DNA from: Microvirga sp. | GTDB taxonomy: Bacteria > Pseudomonadota > Alphaproteobacteria > Rhizobiales > Beijerinckiaceae | DNA length: 64,000 bases | Assembly: GCA_022241475.1 (NCBI GenBank) | Contig: JAKOMT010000006.1 | Span: forward strand, 62,001-126,000 | Direction: 5' to 3' | Shown: positions 9,513 through 18,103 of the stretch, one piece after another | Layout: every line of letters starts with the position of its first letter | Numbering within the stretch: the first letter of the stretch is position 1 | Program-made: the position numbers and the translations under genes | The notes under the pieces: model-generated | Told to the model about the DNA's origin: nothing | The model's database searches: none | The model's input: only the letters and a program-made list of their open reading frames with translations

Positions 9513-9593
9513 ATCTCGGCGCTTGATTTTCACCGCCGCGCTTGCGACGTACCGCGCGACGCCGCGCGTCGGGCGCAGGCTGCGGAGTGAGCC

Positions 9594-10838
9594 ATGACCA
9601 GGGGATTGTCCTTCTCGAAGGAGAAGATTCGCGTTCTGTTCCTGGAGAACGTGAATGACAGCGCCGTCGCGCTGCTCGAGCAGGCGGGCTACGTCACCGT
9701 CACGCGCCTGCCCAAGGCGCTCGACGGCGAGGCTCTGAAGGAGGCGCTCAAGGGCGTCCATATCCTCGGCATCCGCTCGCGCACCCAGATCACCGAAGAC
9801 GTTCTCGCCGCCGCGGACCGGCTGATCGCGATCGGCTGCTTCAGCGTCGGCGTGAACCAGGTCGATCTCGACGCCGCGCGCCGGCGCGGCGTGCCGGTGT
9901 TCAACGCGCCGTTCTCCAACACGCGCTCCGTCGCGGAACTGACGCTCGCCGAAATCGTCATGCTCATGCGGCGCATCCTGCCGCGCTCGGCCTCGGCCCA
10001 CGAGGGCGGTTGGGACAAGTCGGCCAACGACAGCCACGAGGTTCGCGGCAAGACGCTCGGCATCGTCGGCTACGGCAATATCGGCAGCCAGCTTTCGACG
10101 CTCGCCGAGAGCTTCGGCATGCGCGTGATCTATTACGATCACACGGACCGCCTGCGCCACGGTAACACGGAGCCCGTCGGCAGCTTGCGCGAGCTGCTCG
10201 CCGAGTCCGACGTCGTCAGCCTGCACGTGCCGGAAACGTCCGCCACGCAGGGCATGATCGGCATGGACGAGCTGCGCGCCATGAAGGCGGGCGCCTACCT
10301 CATCAACAACAGCCGCGGCACCGTCGTCGATCTCGACGCGCTCGCCACCGTGCTGCGCGAGGGCCATCTGCGCGGCGCGGCGATCGACGTGTTTCCGGTC
10401 GAGCCGGGCTCGAACGCCGAACGGTTCAAGAGCCCCCTGCAGGGCTTGGAGAACGTCATTCTCACCCCGCATGTGGGCGGTTCGACGCTCGAGGCGCAGG
10501 AGCGCATCGGCGTCGAGGTCGCGCGCAAGCTCGTCGATTATTCCGATATCGGCTCGACGATCGGCGCGGTGAACTTCCCGGCCGTGCAGCTTCCGCCCCG
10601 GCCGCACGGCGCGCGATACATGCATGTCCACGAAAACGCGCCGGGCATCCTCGCGCGGTTGATCGGGATATTCTCGGGACGCGGCCTCAACATCGTCGGT
10701 CAGTTCCTGCAGACCGACGGCGAAATCGGCTATGTCGTCATCGAGCTCGACAGCGTGCCCGAGGACGCGCGCGAGATCCTGACGGAGCTGCGCGCGCTCG
10801 ACGGCACGATCCGCGCGCGCGTGCTGTACGTGAGGTAA
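9594..10838 (+). CDS. serA: D-3-phosphoglycerate dehydrogenase
   Basis: First step of serine synthesis: oxidises 3-phosphoglycerate to phosphohydroxypyruvate with NAD. The 414 residues match the E. coli-like short form: a substrate domain beginning KIRVLFLENVND, an NAD-binding Rossmann motif GIVGYGNIGSQ near residue 155, conserved RGTVVDLDAL, the ILTPHVGGST segment carrying the catalytic His, and a C-terminal ACT domain (residues about 340-414) expected to bind serine for feedback inhibition. It lies 81 bases after the COG0523 gene on the same strand. Its serine product feeds glycine, which links it loosely to the betaine unit at 48 kb. Confidence 0.95.
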   Translation: MTRGLSFSKEKIRVLFLENVNDSAVALLEQAGYVTVTRLPKALDGEALKEALKGVHILGIRSRTQITEDVLAAADRLIAIGCFSVGVNQVDLDAARRRGVPVFNAPFSNTRSVAELTLAEIVMLMRRILPRSASAHEGGWDKSANDSHEVRGKTLGIVGYGNIGSQLSTLAESFGMRVIYYDHTDRLRHGNTEPVGSLRELLAESDVVSLHVPETSATQGMIGMDELRAMKAGAYLINNSRGTVVDLDALATVLREGHLRGAAIDVFPVEPGSNAERFKSPLQGLENVILTPHVGGSTLEAQERIGVEVARKLVDYSDIGSTIGAVNFPAVQLPPRPHGARYMHVHENAPGILARLIGIFSGRGLNIVGQFLQTDGEIGYVVIELDSVPEDAREILTELRALDGTIRARVLYVR

Positions 10839-10974
10839 TTAGGACACACTGCGACAACGCCGGAAGCTTGACTGGCCGGCGCGTCTTGGCGCGATAGCGC
10901 CGAGGCGATACTTGTGTTCGCGTGTGCGAAACCGTACGCCGCCCGAATCATCGCTGTTGGAATTGCAATCCCCC

Positions 10975-11619
10975 ATGCTCGCTCTCCGCGCCAGCCTCGT
11001 CGCCTTCGCTTTCATGCTGGCCGCCTGCCAGCCTCCGCAGGACGTATCGCTGCAGGAGACCGGGCCGCAGGACTACAACGCATGGTACACCGGCCTGATG
11101 GCGGACGAGCCCTTCGACGTGCCGCTCGTCAACAAGGCCTATATCGACCCGAAATTCCATCGTCAGCAGGTCGATTACGCGGGCCGCGAGGCGCCGGGAA
11201 CCATCGTCGTCGATATCGACAACCGCTTTCTCTACCTGGTCGAGCCGGGCGGGCGGGCGATGCGCTACGGCATCGGCGTGGGCCGTAACGGCTTCGCCTG
11301 GCGCGGCGACGCGCGCATCGCGCGCAAGGGCGTCTGGCCGAACTGGAGCCCGACCGACAACATGCGCCGGATCATCCCGGACCTGCCGGCCTTCATGGAG
11401 GGCGGCGTCGACAACCCCCTCGGCGCCCGCGCGCTCTACCTCTATCAGGGCGACCGCGACACGCTGTTCCGGATCCACGGCACGAACGAGCCCTGGTCGA
11501 TCGGCGAGCAGGTCTCCTCGGGCTGCGTGCGCCTTCTCAACGAAGACATCGTCGACCTCCACAGCCGCGTGTCTGTGGGCGCGCGCGTGACGGTTCGTCG
11601 CGGCGGCGTCGGCGCCTGA
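10975..11619 (+). CDS. L,D-transpeptidase lipoprotein (YkuD domain)
   Basis: Peptidoglycan cross-linking or lipoprotein-attaching enzyme of the YkuD family. The start at ATG 10975 gives a lipoprotein signal with lipobox LAAC at about residues 16-19. The catalytic domain has IHGTNEPWSIG and the SSGCVRLLNEDI active-site motif, where the cysteine is the nucleophile and the upstream His is its partner. Length is 214 residues. A paralogue with the same HGTNEP and SSGC(I/V)R motifs is encoded at 41589-42386 but lacks the lipobox. It stands alone between serA and a DUF533-type gene. Confidence 0.88.
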   Translation: MLALRASLVAFAFMLAACQPPQDVSLQETGPQDYNAWYTGLMADEPFDVPLVNKAYIDPKFHRQQVDYAGREAPGTIVVDIDNRFLYLVEPGGRAMRYGIGVGRNGFAWRGDARIARKGVWPNWSPTDNMRRIIPDLPAFMEGGVDNPLGARALYLYQGDRDTLFRIHGTNEPWSIGEQVSSGCVRLLNEDIVDLHSRVSVGARVTVRRGGVGA

Positions 11620-11724
11620 CGAAACGCAACCCGGGCGCAACCTTGGCGCCGGCCCTCGCGGTCCCCACTTGTGGCATTGCGCGTCTCGAGACGCGCAGGC
11701 CACAGGATTGGAAGGAACCCTGCG

Positions 11725-12534
11725 ATGGATGTGAAACGGCTGCTTGAAGGCTTTCTCGGACAGGTCGGCGGAACGCGGGCCGGAGCGCCCCGGGAGGGCG
11801 GGCAGACCGGCCCCGCGTCGCAGGGCGGCCAGATCCAGGACATGATCGCCAAAGGTCTGGGAGGCGCGGGCGGCTTGGGCGGCTTGGGGGGCTTGGGCGG
11901 CTCCTTACCCGGCGGACTGGCCGGCGGCGCGGCCGCGGGCGGCCTCATGGCGCTTCTTCTGGGAAGCAAGCAGGCTCGCAAGCTAGGCGGAAAAGCTCTG
12001 ACCTATGGCGGCCTCGCCGTCGTCGGCGGCCTCGCCTACAAGGCCTGGCGCGACTACAACGCCGCCAAGGGCGCAGGCGGCGCCGCTCCCGCGACCGGTC
12101 CCATCGACATCGCCCGGCTTCCTCCCCCGCCGCCGGGCGGCGCCTTCGATCTCACCGCGCAGACCGACGCGCAGGGCGAGGACATGCGTCTCACCCTCGT
12201 TCGCGCCATGATCAGCGCGGCGAAGGCTGACGGCCATATCGATTCCGCCGAAAACGCCGCGATCCAGCAGCAGATCACGAATATGAGCCTCGCGCCGGAC
12301 GAGAAGGCGTTCCTGTTCGACCAGCTCAACGCCCCGAGCGATCCGATCGCGATCGCGCGGCTCGCGGGCGGCGAGGAGCAGGGAGCCGAGATCTATCTCG
12401 CCTCGGCGCTGGCCGTCGACGCGGATACGCCCGAGGAGAAGCGCTATCTCGAGCGCCTCGGAGACGCGCTGCGTCTGCCGGAGGCTCTGCGCGCCGAGCT
12501 CGATCGGCACGCGCAGGCCGCGAAAGCCGGCTGA
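11725..12534 (+). CDS. TerB-like / DUF533 family protein
   Basis: About 269 residues, starting at ATG 11725 with a GGAAGGA ribosome site. Residues 1-45 look like a short amphipathic head (MDVKRLLEGFLGQ), followed by a Gly-rich repeat (GGLGG units, about residues 50-65), a hydrophobic Gly/Ala stretch that may insert in the membrane, a KAWRDYNAAKG linker and a C-terminal all-helical TerB/DUF533 domain with MRLTLVRAMISAAKADGHID near residue 155. This is the YebE-type layout of uncharacterised inner-membrane stress proteins. The function is not established. Confidence 0.8.
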   Translation: MDVKRLLEGFLGQVGGTRAGAPREGGQTGPASQGGQIQDMIAKGLGGAGGLGGLGGLGGSLPGGLAGGAAAGGLMALLLGSKQARKLGGKALTYGGLAVVGGLAYKAWRDYNAAKGAGGAAPATGPIDIARLPPPPPGGAFDLTAQTDAQGEDMRLTLVRAMISAAKADGHIDSAENAAIQQQITNMSLAPDEKAFLFDQLNAPSDPIAIARLAGGEEQGAEIYLASALAVDADTPEEKRYLERLGDALRLPEALRAELDRHAQAAKAG

Positions 12535-12542
12535 CGTCGCGC

Positions 12543-13529
12543 TCAGGCTGCGGGCAGGCCCAGCGCCGCCCGCAGCTCCGGCAAGATCTGGAGCGCGATG
12601 TACAGGCCATAGACGGCGAGAAGGATCGCGCCCTCGCGTCGTCCGATCCGCCAGCCGGTCATCGCGAAGACCACGAGCATCACGGCCGCGAGCGCGGCCA
12701 CCCAGACGTCGAACGCGGCGATGCCGGCCGGTATCGTCAGCGGCGCGACGAGGGCCGTGACGCTGAGAATGCCCAGAATGTTGAAGATGCAGCTGCCGAC
12801 GATGTTGCCGAAAGCGACGTCGGCGTGCTTGCGGATCGCCGCCATCACCGACGTCACCAGTTCGGGCAGCGAGGTTCCGATCGCGACCAGGGTCAGACCG
12901 ATCACCGCCTCCGACAGGCCGAAATCGAGCGCGATCACGATCGCCGCGTCGACGAGGAGGTCCGCCCCGATCAGCACGCCCCCCATGCCGCCCAGCGTGA
13001 TCGCGAGCGCGACCGGCAGGCTCGTGCCCTGCATGTCGACTTCCTGGGCCTCCTGACCGTGCATCGCGGCGCCGGCGTCGAGCTCATGCGAATCGGTCCA
13101 CCAGGTGAACGCCGTATAGGCCAGAAGCAGCGCGAGGCCGGCGACGCCCATCACGCGATCGATCGCTCCCGAGAGAATCGCGGCGACGAGAACCGCAGTC
13201 GCGATCAGAAGCGCCGGTCCGTCCCGCCGAAACGCTTCACGATTCGTCGCGATCGGCAGAAGCACGGCCGAAACGCCGAGGATGAGGAGAATGTTGGCGA
13301 TATTGCTGCCGACGACGTTGCCGACTGCGAGACCGGGCGCGCCCTTCATCGCGGCGTTGACGCTCGCCACGAGTTCGGGCGTCGAGGTGCCGAACCCGAC
13401 GAGGGTCAGCCCGATCAGCATCGGGGACATGCCGAAGGCGCGGGCGACCGTGACCGCGCCGCGCACCAGATACTCGCCGCCAGCGAGCAGCAGCGCGAAG
13501 CCTGCGGCGAGGAGAAACCATTCGTTCAT
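12543..13529 (-). CDS. Calcium/sodium antiporter (CaCA family, YrbG-like)
   Basis: Inner-membrane exchanger with about ten helices in 328 residues. The two alpha-repeat motifs characteristic of CaCA proteins are visible: GFGTSTPELVASVNAA with GNVVGSNIANI in the first half, and AIGTSLPELVTSVMAA with GNIVGSCIFNI in the second. The conserved Glu in each PEL motif is the expected cation ligand. A short polar loop (HGQEAQEVDMQ) joins the halves. It is convergent with the TerB-like gene and separated from it by 8 bases. Confidence 0.9.
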   Translation of the reverse strand: MNEWFLLAAGFALLLAGGEYLVRGAVTVARAFGMSPMLIGLTLVGFGTSTPELVASVNAAMKGAPGLAVGNVVGSNIANILLILGVSAVLLPIATNREAFRRDGPALLIATAVLVAAILSGAIDRVMGVAGLALLLAYTAFTWWTDSHELDAGAAMHGQEAQEVDMQGTSLPVALAITLGGMGGVLIGADLLVDAAIVIALDFGLSEAVIGLTLVAIGTSLPELVTSVMAAIRKHADVAFGNIVGSCIFNILGILSVTALVAPLTIPAGIAAFDVWVAALAAVMLVVFAMTGWRIGRREGAILLAVYGLYIALQILPELRAALGLPAA

Positions 13530-13553
13530 CAGTGGCGCTCTTTCCGGATAGTG

Positions 13554-14177
13554 TCAGACGTTGGGAGAATAGGCGGCGCGGCCGCTCGAGAGCGCGTCGT
13601 CGAGAAGCGCGAGGCGATCCTGCCCCCAGAACACTTCGCCGTCGAGCACGTAGGCGGGCGCGCCGAATACGTCGGCCGCGAGGGCGCTTTGGAGATTGAG
13701 CGCGTAGATCGCCTCGGCCGTCGAGCTGCGTGCAGCCGCGAGGACGGCCTGCGCGTCGTGGCCTGCTTCGGCGAGGAGGTCCGCGACGACGTCGTCGCGG
13801 GCGAGATCGCGCTCGTCGACCCACACCCCTTCGAAGACGAGGCGCAAAAACCCCTCGGGATCGGCGCCCTCGGCGACCAGCGCCACGATCACGCAATCCG
13901 AGAGCGTCGGGTCGAAGGGCACGTATTTCGGCTTGATGTTGAAATGCAGGCCACGGCGATCGCGCCAGCGTTGCAGTTCCACGAGCCTGTAGCGTCGCCG
14001 CACCGGCGGACGCTCCGCGAGCGGGAGACCCCCGGTCTCGCGAAATATGCGCGACAGGGAAACCGGCTTGTAATTCACCTTGAGCCCGTGCCGTTGGGCG
14101 ATCTCCATGAAGGCGTCGTGCCCGATGAAGGCCCAGGGCGAACTGCTCGAGAAATAATAATCGACCGACCGCGACAT
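13554..14177 (-). CDS. 2-hydroxychromene-2-carboxylate isomerase family protein (DsbA-like thioredoxin fold)
   Basis: A 207-residue GST-kappa/NahD-like protein. It starts at ATG 14177, giving MSRSVDYYFSSSSPWAF, where the SPW segment replaces the CxxC of DsbA and is the glutathione-contacting serine region of this family. The C-terminal VFGAPAYVLDGEVFWGQDRL is the conserved cis-proline region. The frame runs upstream to 14276 but that extension is not family-like. In naphthalene degraders the enzyme isomerises hydroxychromene carboxylate, but no such pathway is nearby, so a general glutathione-dependent role is equally likely. Confidence 0.85.
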   Translation of the reverse strand: MSRSVDYYFSSSSPWAFIGHDAFMEIAQRHGLKVNYKPVSLSRIFRETGGLPLAERPPVRRRYRLVELQRWRDRRGLHFNIKPKYVPFDPTLSDCVIVALVAEGADPEGFLRLVFEGVWVDERDLARDDVVADLLAEAGHDAQAVLAAARSSTAEAIYALNLQSALAADVFGAPAYVLDGEVFWGQDRLALLDDALSSGRAAYSPNV

Positions 14178-14308
14178 GACGCTTTTCCCTGCAGAGGCGG
14201 GACTATCGGCGGTTCCGAGTCGGCTTACAAGGCGAAATCGGCGCCCGAACGGCGGTTGACGAGCCGTTCCCCGCACGGCTCCAATGGCGGGGTCCAGGGA
14301 GAAATCCG

Positions 14309-14863
14309 ATGCGGATATTCGTGCTGACGGGCGCCGGCGTGTCGGCGGAAAGCGGGCTCGGCACGTTTCGGGACGCCGGCGGGATGTGGCGGCGTTTCGA
14401 TCCGATGAAACTCGCCACGCCCGAAGCGTTCGCGCGCGATCCCGATCTCGTCCACGCCTTCTACGACGCGCGGCGCGCCAATCTGCTCACCGCCGAGCCG
14501 AACGCGGCGCACGCTGCGCTGGCGCGGCTGGAGGCTGGGCTCGCAGAGCGCGGCGGCGACCTCTTCCTCTGCACCCAGAACATCGACGACCTGCACGAGC
14601 GCGCGGGCTCGACGCGCGTCGCCCATATGCACGGCGAGTTGCTCAAGGCCCGCTGCCTCGCGTGCGGGGAAACGCCGCCGTGGCGGGCCGATCTGGGCGT
14701 CGCCGCGGCGGGGTTCGTTTCGCAGGCGCGGGCGCTCGGGATACGCACCTGCGAGATCAATCTCGAGCCCTCCGACAACGCGCGGCTCTTCGACGAGCGC
14801 CGATACGGTCCGGCCAGCGAGGCGGTCCCGGCCTTCGTCGAGGCCGCGCTCCGGGCGCGCTGA
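14309..14863 (+). CDS. cobB: Sirtuin (NAD-dependent deacylase) with apparent internal deletion
   Basis: A 184-residue Sir2-family protein; normal bacterial class III sirtuins are about 230-245 residues. Present: the NAD-binding GAGVSAESGLGTFRD (residues 8-22), TQNIDDLHERAG (89-100), the catalytic His of HMHGE (residue 108) and the first zinc pair CLAC (116-119). Then ETPPWRADLGV runs directly into AAAGFVSQARALG, which normally follows the IGTSG...VYPA segment. The second zinc Cys pair, the VWFGE motif and the IGTSG nicotinamide-ribose loop are absent. The reading frame is intact through the junction near base 14700. The product is probably inactive or altered. Confidence 0.8.
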   Translation: MRIFVLTGAGVSAESGLGTFRDAGGMWRRFDPMKLATPEAFARDPDLVHAFYDARRANLLTAEPNAAHAALARLEAGLAERGGDLFLCTQNIDDLHERAGSTRVAHMHGELLKARCLACGETPPWRADLGVAAAGFVSQARALGIRTCEINLEPSDNARLFDERRYGPASEAVPAFVEAALRAR

Positions 14864-14866
14864 GGC

Positions 14867-15172
14867 TCAGGCCGGATCGTCGTCGGGCGACAGGCGGCGG
14901 GTCGAGCGCCAGGATTCGAGCACGTCGTCGATGTCGCCGGCGACGAAATGGCGCGCCGAATCGACGTCGTAGCCCTCGGCCAGAAGCGCGTCGTAGTCGG
15001 TCAGGACGTGGCGGATATAGGCCACCATCGAGAGCCAGGCGGCGTTCTCCGGGGCGGCGCCGCGAAGGCCCGGGCTGTCGAGCGCGTGATCGACGATGGC
15101 CTCGCGCTCGAAACGCGGGGCCCCCGGCGCGAGCCGGTCCAGAACCGCAGCGACGGCGTCACGACGCGACAT
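14867..15172 (-). CDS. Small conserved protein, DUF2293-like
   Basis: 101 residues starting at ATG 15172, which has GGAGGG upstream on the minus strand; a longer frame to 15331 has no such support. The body RRDAVAAVLDRLAPGAPRFE, then AWLSMVAYIRHVLTDYDALL and DVDSARHFVAGDIDDVLESW resembles the small helical DUF2293 proteins of alphaproteobacteria, judged from memory. No catalytic motif is visible. It is encoded between the sirtuin (convergent, 3 bases apart) and the divergent RNA methyltransferase. Function unknown. Confidence 0.65.
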   Translation of the reverse strand: MSRRDAVAAVLDRLAPGAPRFEREAIVDHALDSPGLRGAAPENAAWLSMVAYIRHVLTDYDALLAEGYDVDSARHFVAGDIDDVLESWRSTRRLSPDDDPA

Positions 15173-15287
15173 CGGGCCCTCCGCATCTGTTGGGCGAGGC
15201 GACATCAGACGCGAGGCGCCGCGACCGCGCAAGAGGGGGGCGCCGGCGAGGCTTGACACGAGGGCGCGCGCGCCCGATCCCGGAGCA

Positions 15288-16091
15288 ATGCAGCGCCTCA
15301 TTCCCGTCAGCAACCCCGACGATCCCCGCATCGCCGCCTATCGCGACGTGCGCGAGCGCGATCTCGTGGGACGGCAGGGACGCTTCGTCGCGGAAGGCGA
15401 GGTGGTGCTGCGTCAGATGGCGCGCGCGGGCCGCTTCGAGTTCGAATCGCTGCTGATCGCGGAGAACCGGATTTCGGCGTTGGCCGATTTCTTGGCGGCG
15501 CTGCCCGACGGGGTTCCGGTATATGTCGCCGGGCGTGCGGCGATGGACGCGATCATCGGCTTTCCGATCCATCGCGGAGCGCTGGCGATCGGGATCGCGC
15601 CGGAGCCGGGCGATCCCGCCGCGCTTCTCGCGCGCTCGTCGGGCCGCGCTCTGGCGGTCGGCTGCGTGGGTCTCGCCAACCACGACAATGTCGGCGGGAT
15701 CTTCCGCAACGCGGCCGCGTTCGGAGCGGGGGCGGCGCTGCTCGATTCGGCCTCCTGCGACCCGCTGTACCGCAAGGCGATCCGCGTTTCGGTGGGCGCC
15801 GCGTTGACGACGCCGTTCGCACGCTGCGCGGACGCGCACGCGATGATCGATCTGTTCGAGGGCGGAGGCTTCGAGACCTTCGCGCTGACCCCGCGCGGCG
15901 CGTTGTCGCTGGAGGAGGCCGCGCGAAACGCCGGGCCGCGCCGCGCCCTTCTGTTGGGCGCAGAGGGGCCGGGCCTGCCGGAGGACGTCATCGCCCGCGC
16001 GACGAGCGTGCGCATCGACATGGCGGGGGGCTTCGACAGCCTGAACGTCGCGACGACCGCCGGGATCGCGCTCTACGCCCTGTCGCGCTGA
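15288..16091 (+). CDS. SpoU/TrmH-family RNA 2'-O-methyltransferase
   Basis: A knotted (SPOUT) methyltransferase acting on tRNA or rRNA ribose. ATG 15288 with GGAG upstream gives 267 residues. An N-terminal substrate-binding part (RFVAEGEVVLRQMARAG) precedes the catalytic domain with motif 1 NHDNVGGIFRNAAAFG, motif 2 LLLGAEGPGLPEDV and motif 3 DSLNVATTAGIALY, which make the SAM-binding knot. The frame is open further upstream to 15096, but that part is a low-complexity overlap with the divergent gene. The precise RNA target cannot be assigned. Confidence 0.9.
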   Translation: MQRLIPVSNPDDPRIAAYRDVRERDLVGRQGRFVAEGEVVLRQMARAGRFEFESLLIAENRISALADFLAALPDGVPVYVAGRAAMDAIIGFPIHRGALAIGIAPEPGDPAALLARSSGRALAVGCVGLANHDNVGGIFRNAAAFGAGAALLDSASCDPLYRKAIRVSVGAALTTPFARCADAHAMIDLFEGGGFETFALTPRGALSLEEAARNAGPRRALLLGAEGPGLPEDVIARATSVRIDMAGGFDSLNVATTAGIALYALSR

Positions 16092-16094
16092 GGC

Positions 16095-16661
16095 TCAGCC
16101 CGGAGCGTTCGGCTCGACTTCCGCGCCGTAGGGCTTGATCCCGCCGCGTCCGAGATCGAGTTCGCGCTTGATCACGGCCTGGAAGCGCTGGTTCGGGCCG
16201 AAGCCACCGAGCGGCCCGTCCTCCAGCTTGGCGAGCGCGTGGCCGCATTCGTGGATGATGAGGTCGCGCAGGTCGCCCTGGTCGAGGTTGATCCAGATCT
16301 TTTCGTCGCGGGCGCCGATCGTCGAGCGGCTGGGGCCGCCGCCGCGGCCGATGACGATCCAGAGCGTGTCGAGCTCTGAGAACGCCTTCTCCACGACGCT
16401 CCGGAAGGTCGGGCTCAGGCGGAACAGTTCCTCGAGGACGCCGACGGCCTCGGACGCGCGTTCGCCCGAGATCAGCACGCGCTCGTCGAAGGCCACGGCC
16501 AGTTCGCCGCGCTCCTGCGCCGCCTCGTTGTGCTCGCGATACTCGCGCCGCAGGATGGCCTGGAACTCGCGCGCGCGGCGCTCGAAATCCTTCTCCTCGC
16601 GCGTGCGCGCGATCGGGCCGACGCGTTGCGGGCCCTGATTGCGAATCGGTCCCTTGACCAT
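16095..16661 (-). CDS. Uncharacterised protein with HExxH zinc-protease motif
   Basis: 188 residues with start ATG 16661. The first 60 residues are charged and helical (ARTREEKDFERRAREFQAIL). The centre carries VEKAFSELDTLWIVIGRG and then DLRDLIIHECGHALAKLEDG, an HExxH metal site (HECGH) in a helix preceded by hydrophobic residues, as in zincin metallopeptidases. No signal peptide is seen. I do not recognise the family. It is convergent with the RNA methyltransferase, 3 bases apart. A zinc peptidase fold is likely, but activity and substrate are unknown. Confidence 0.6.
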   Translation of the reverse strand: MVKGPIRNQGPQRVGPIARTREEKDFERRAREFQAILRREYREHNEAAQERGELAVAFDERVLISGERASEAVGVLEELFRLSPTFRSVVEKAFSELDTLWIVIGRGGGPSRSTIGARDEKIWINLDQGDLRDLIIHECGHALAKLEDGPLGGFGPNQRFQAVIKRELDLGRGGIKPYGAEVEPNAPG

Positions 16662-16861
16662 GCTCGAGGCTCGCCTCCCGGTTGCGGCGATCATAATATC
16701 GTGAAATGGGCGGAAAACCACGCCGGTGAAGGCTCCTCGCCCTGAAACCGCCATCGACGCCTAGGCAGACCACCCGGCGACCGCTTATGCTGTCGCCAGA
16801 GTCGATGCGCGCCGCCATGCGGGTTCGCGCGCCGCAGCAATCGAGAAACCGGACAGGCTTG

Positions 16862-18076
16862 ATGATGATCACGACGATGATCCTGACACCGTCGCGCCGG
16901 AACGCCGCCGTCGCGGCGCTCGCAGGAGCGCTCGTCTTCGCCGCGCCGCTGGCCGTGACGGCGCAGACCGCGCGCGCGTCCACATGGGTAGAGGGCGCTC
17001 CGGCCCTCGTCGCGGATCTGAATTCGGGGCAGGTGCTGTATTCTGAGAACGCGGCCGATCCGTGGTTCCCGGCCTCGTTGACCAAGCTCATGACGGCCTA
17101 TGTGGCGCTGGACGAGGTTCGCGCCGGGCGGCTCGGCTACGACACCCTGCTGACCGTCACCGCGAACGCCGCCGCCCAGCCCCCGTCCAAAATGGGCTTC
17201 AAGCCCGGCGAGCGCATCCGGCTCGACAACGCGCTTCTGATCATCATGGTGAAGTCGGCCAACGACGTGGCCACGACGATCGCAGAAGGCGTATCGGGCT
17301 CCGTCGACGATTTCGTTTCGAAGATGAACCTCGCGGCCGCGCGGATCGGCATGCATGACAGCTATTTCGCCAATCCGCACGGCCTGCCCGACGCCCGCAA
17401 GCGCACCTCCGCCCGCGACATGGCGCTTCTGGCGCGCGCGCTCTGGCGGGAGTTTCCGGAGGCGCGTGGGATCTTCGGCCTCGATTCGATCCGCTACGGC
17501 CGCACGCTGATGCGCAACCACAACGGCCTCGTCGGGCGCTATACCGGCGCGACCGGCATGAAGACGGGCTATATCTGTTCGTCGGGGTTCAATGTCGTCG
17601 CGACGGCGCAGCGCGGCGGGCGCGATATCGTCACCGTCGTGATGGGCGCCCCGACCGCCGCCGAACGCACGGCCAAGTCGGCGTCGCTGATGGAATACGG
17701 GTTCTCCACCTTCGGCGGCTTCGGCGGGACGACCCTCGAAACGATGCCGCGATCCGCCAAGCCGGGTCCGCCGGATCTGCGCCCGATCATCTGCAACCCC
17801 AATCGCAATCGCAACGCCGCTACGGGCGAGAGCGATTCGGACACGGGAGCGGTCGCGACCGCCGGGTTCTCGGCGTTGTTCGGATTCGGCGGCGTCCGGT
17901 TGCCGGTCGTGGCCTTGCCCGAGCGCGGGCCGCCGGATCCGATCCGGGTCTGGACCGGCTCGACGCCGCCCGGCGCGGAGCAGGCCGTCGCGTCGGCGGC
18001 GTCGACGGCTCCCGCCGCCGCGACGACCTCGGGCGCGCGTACGGTGCCGATGCCGCCGCGCCGCCCCGCGATCTGA
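16862..18076 (+). CDS. D-alanyl-D-alanine carboxypeptidase (DacA/PBP5-type)
   Basis: Periplasmic low-molecular-weight penicillin-binding protein that trims pentapeptide side chains. The start ATG 16862 gives 404 residues with a signal peptide ending near the TAQTARAS segment. The three active-site motifs are all present: SLTK (SxxK), SAND (SxN) and KTGYIC (KTG). The C-terminal 120 residues are Pro/Ala/Gly-rich and low complexity, without a clear PBP5 C-terminal domain or membrane-anchoring helix. Alternative upstream starts exist back to 16787. It is divergent from the HExxH gene. Confidence 0.9.
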   Translation: MMITTMILTPSRRNAAVAALAGALVFAAPLAVTAQTARASTWVEGAPALVADLNSGQVLYSENAADPWFPASLTKLMTAYVALDEVRAGRLGYDTLLTVTANAAAQPPSKMGFKPGERIRLDNALLIIMVKSANDVATTIAEGVSGSVDDFVSKMNLAAARIGMHDSYFANPHGLPDARKRTSARDMALLARALWREFPEARGIFGLDSIRYGRTLMRNHNGLVGRYTGATGMKTGYICSSGFNVVATAQRGGRDIVTVVMGAPTAAERTAKSASLMEYGFSTFGGFGGTTLETMPRSAKPGPPDLRPIICNPNRNRNAATGESDSDTGAVATAGFSALFGFGGVRLPVVALPERGPPDPIRVWTGSTPPGAEQAVASAASTAPAAATTSGARTVPMPPRRPAI

Positions 18077-18103
18077 ACGCGCGGCGCGGTCGGCTCGCGC
18101 GGC

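Noticed and set aside
15096..15287. Extended N-terminus of the RNA methyltransferase
   Set aside because: It overlaps the start region of the divergent DUF2293-like gene and is Arg/Ala-rich. ATG 15288 has a ribosome site and the family start.
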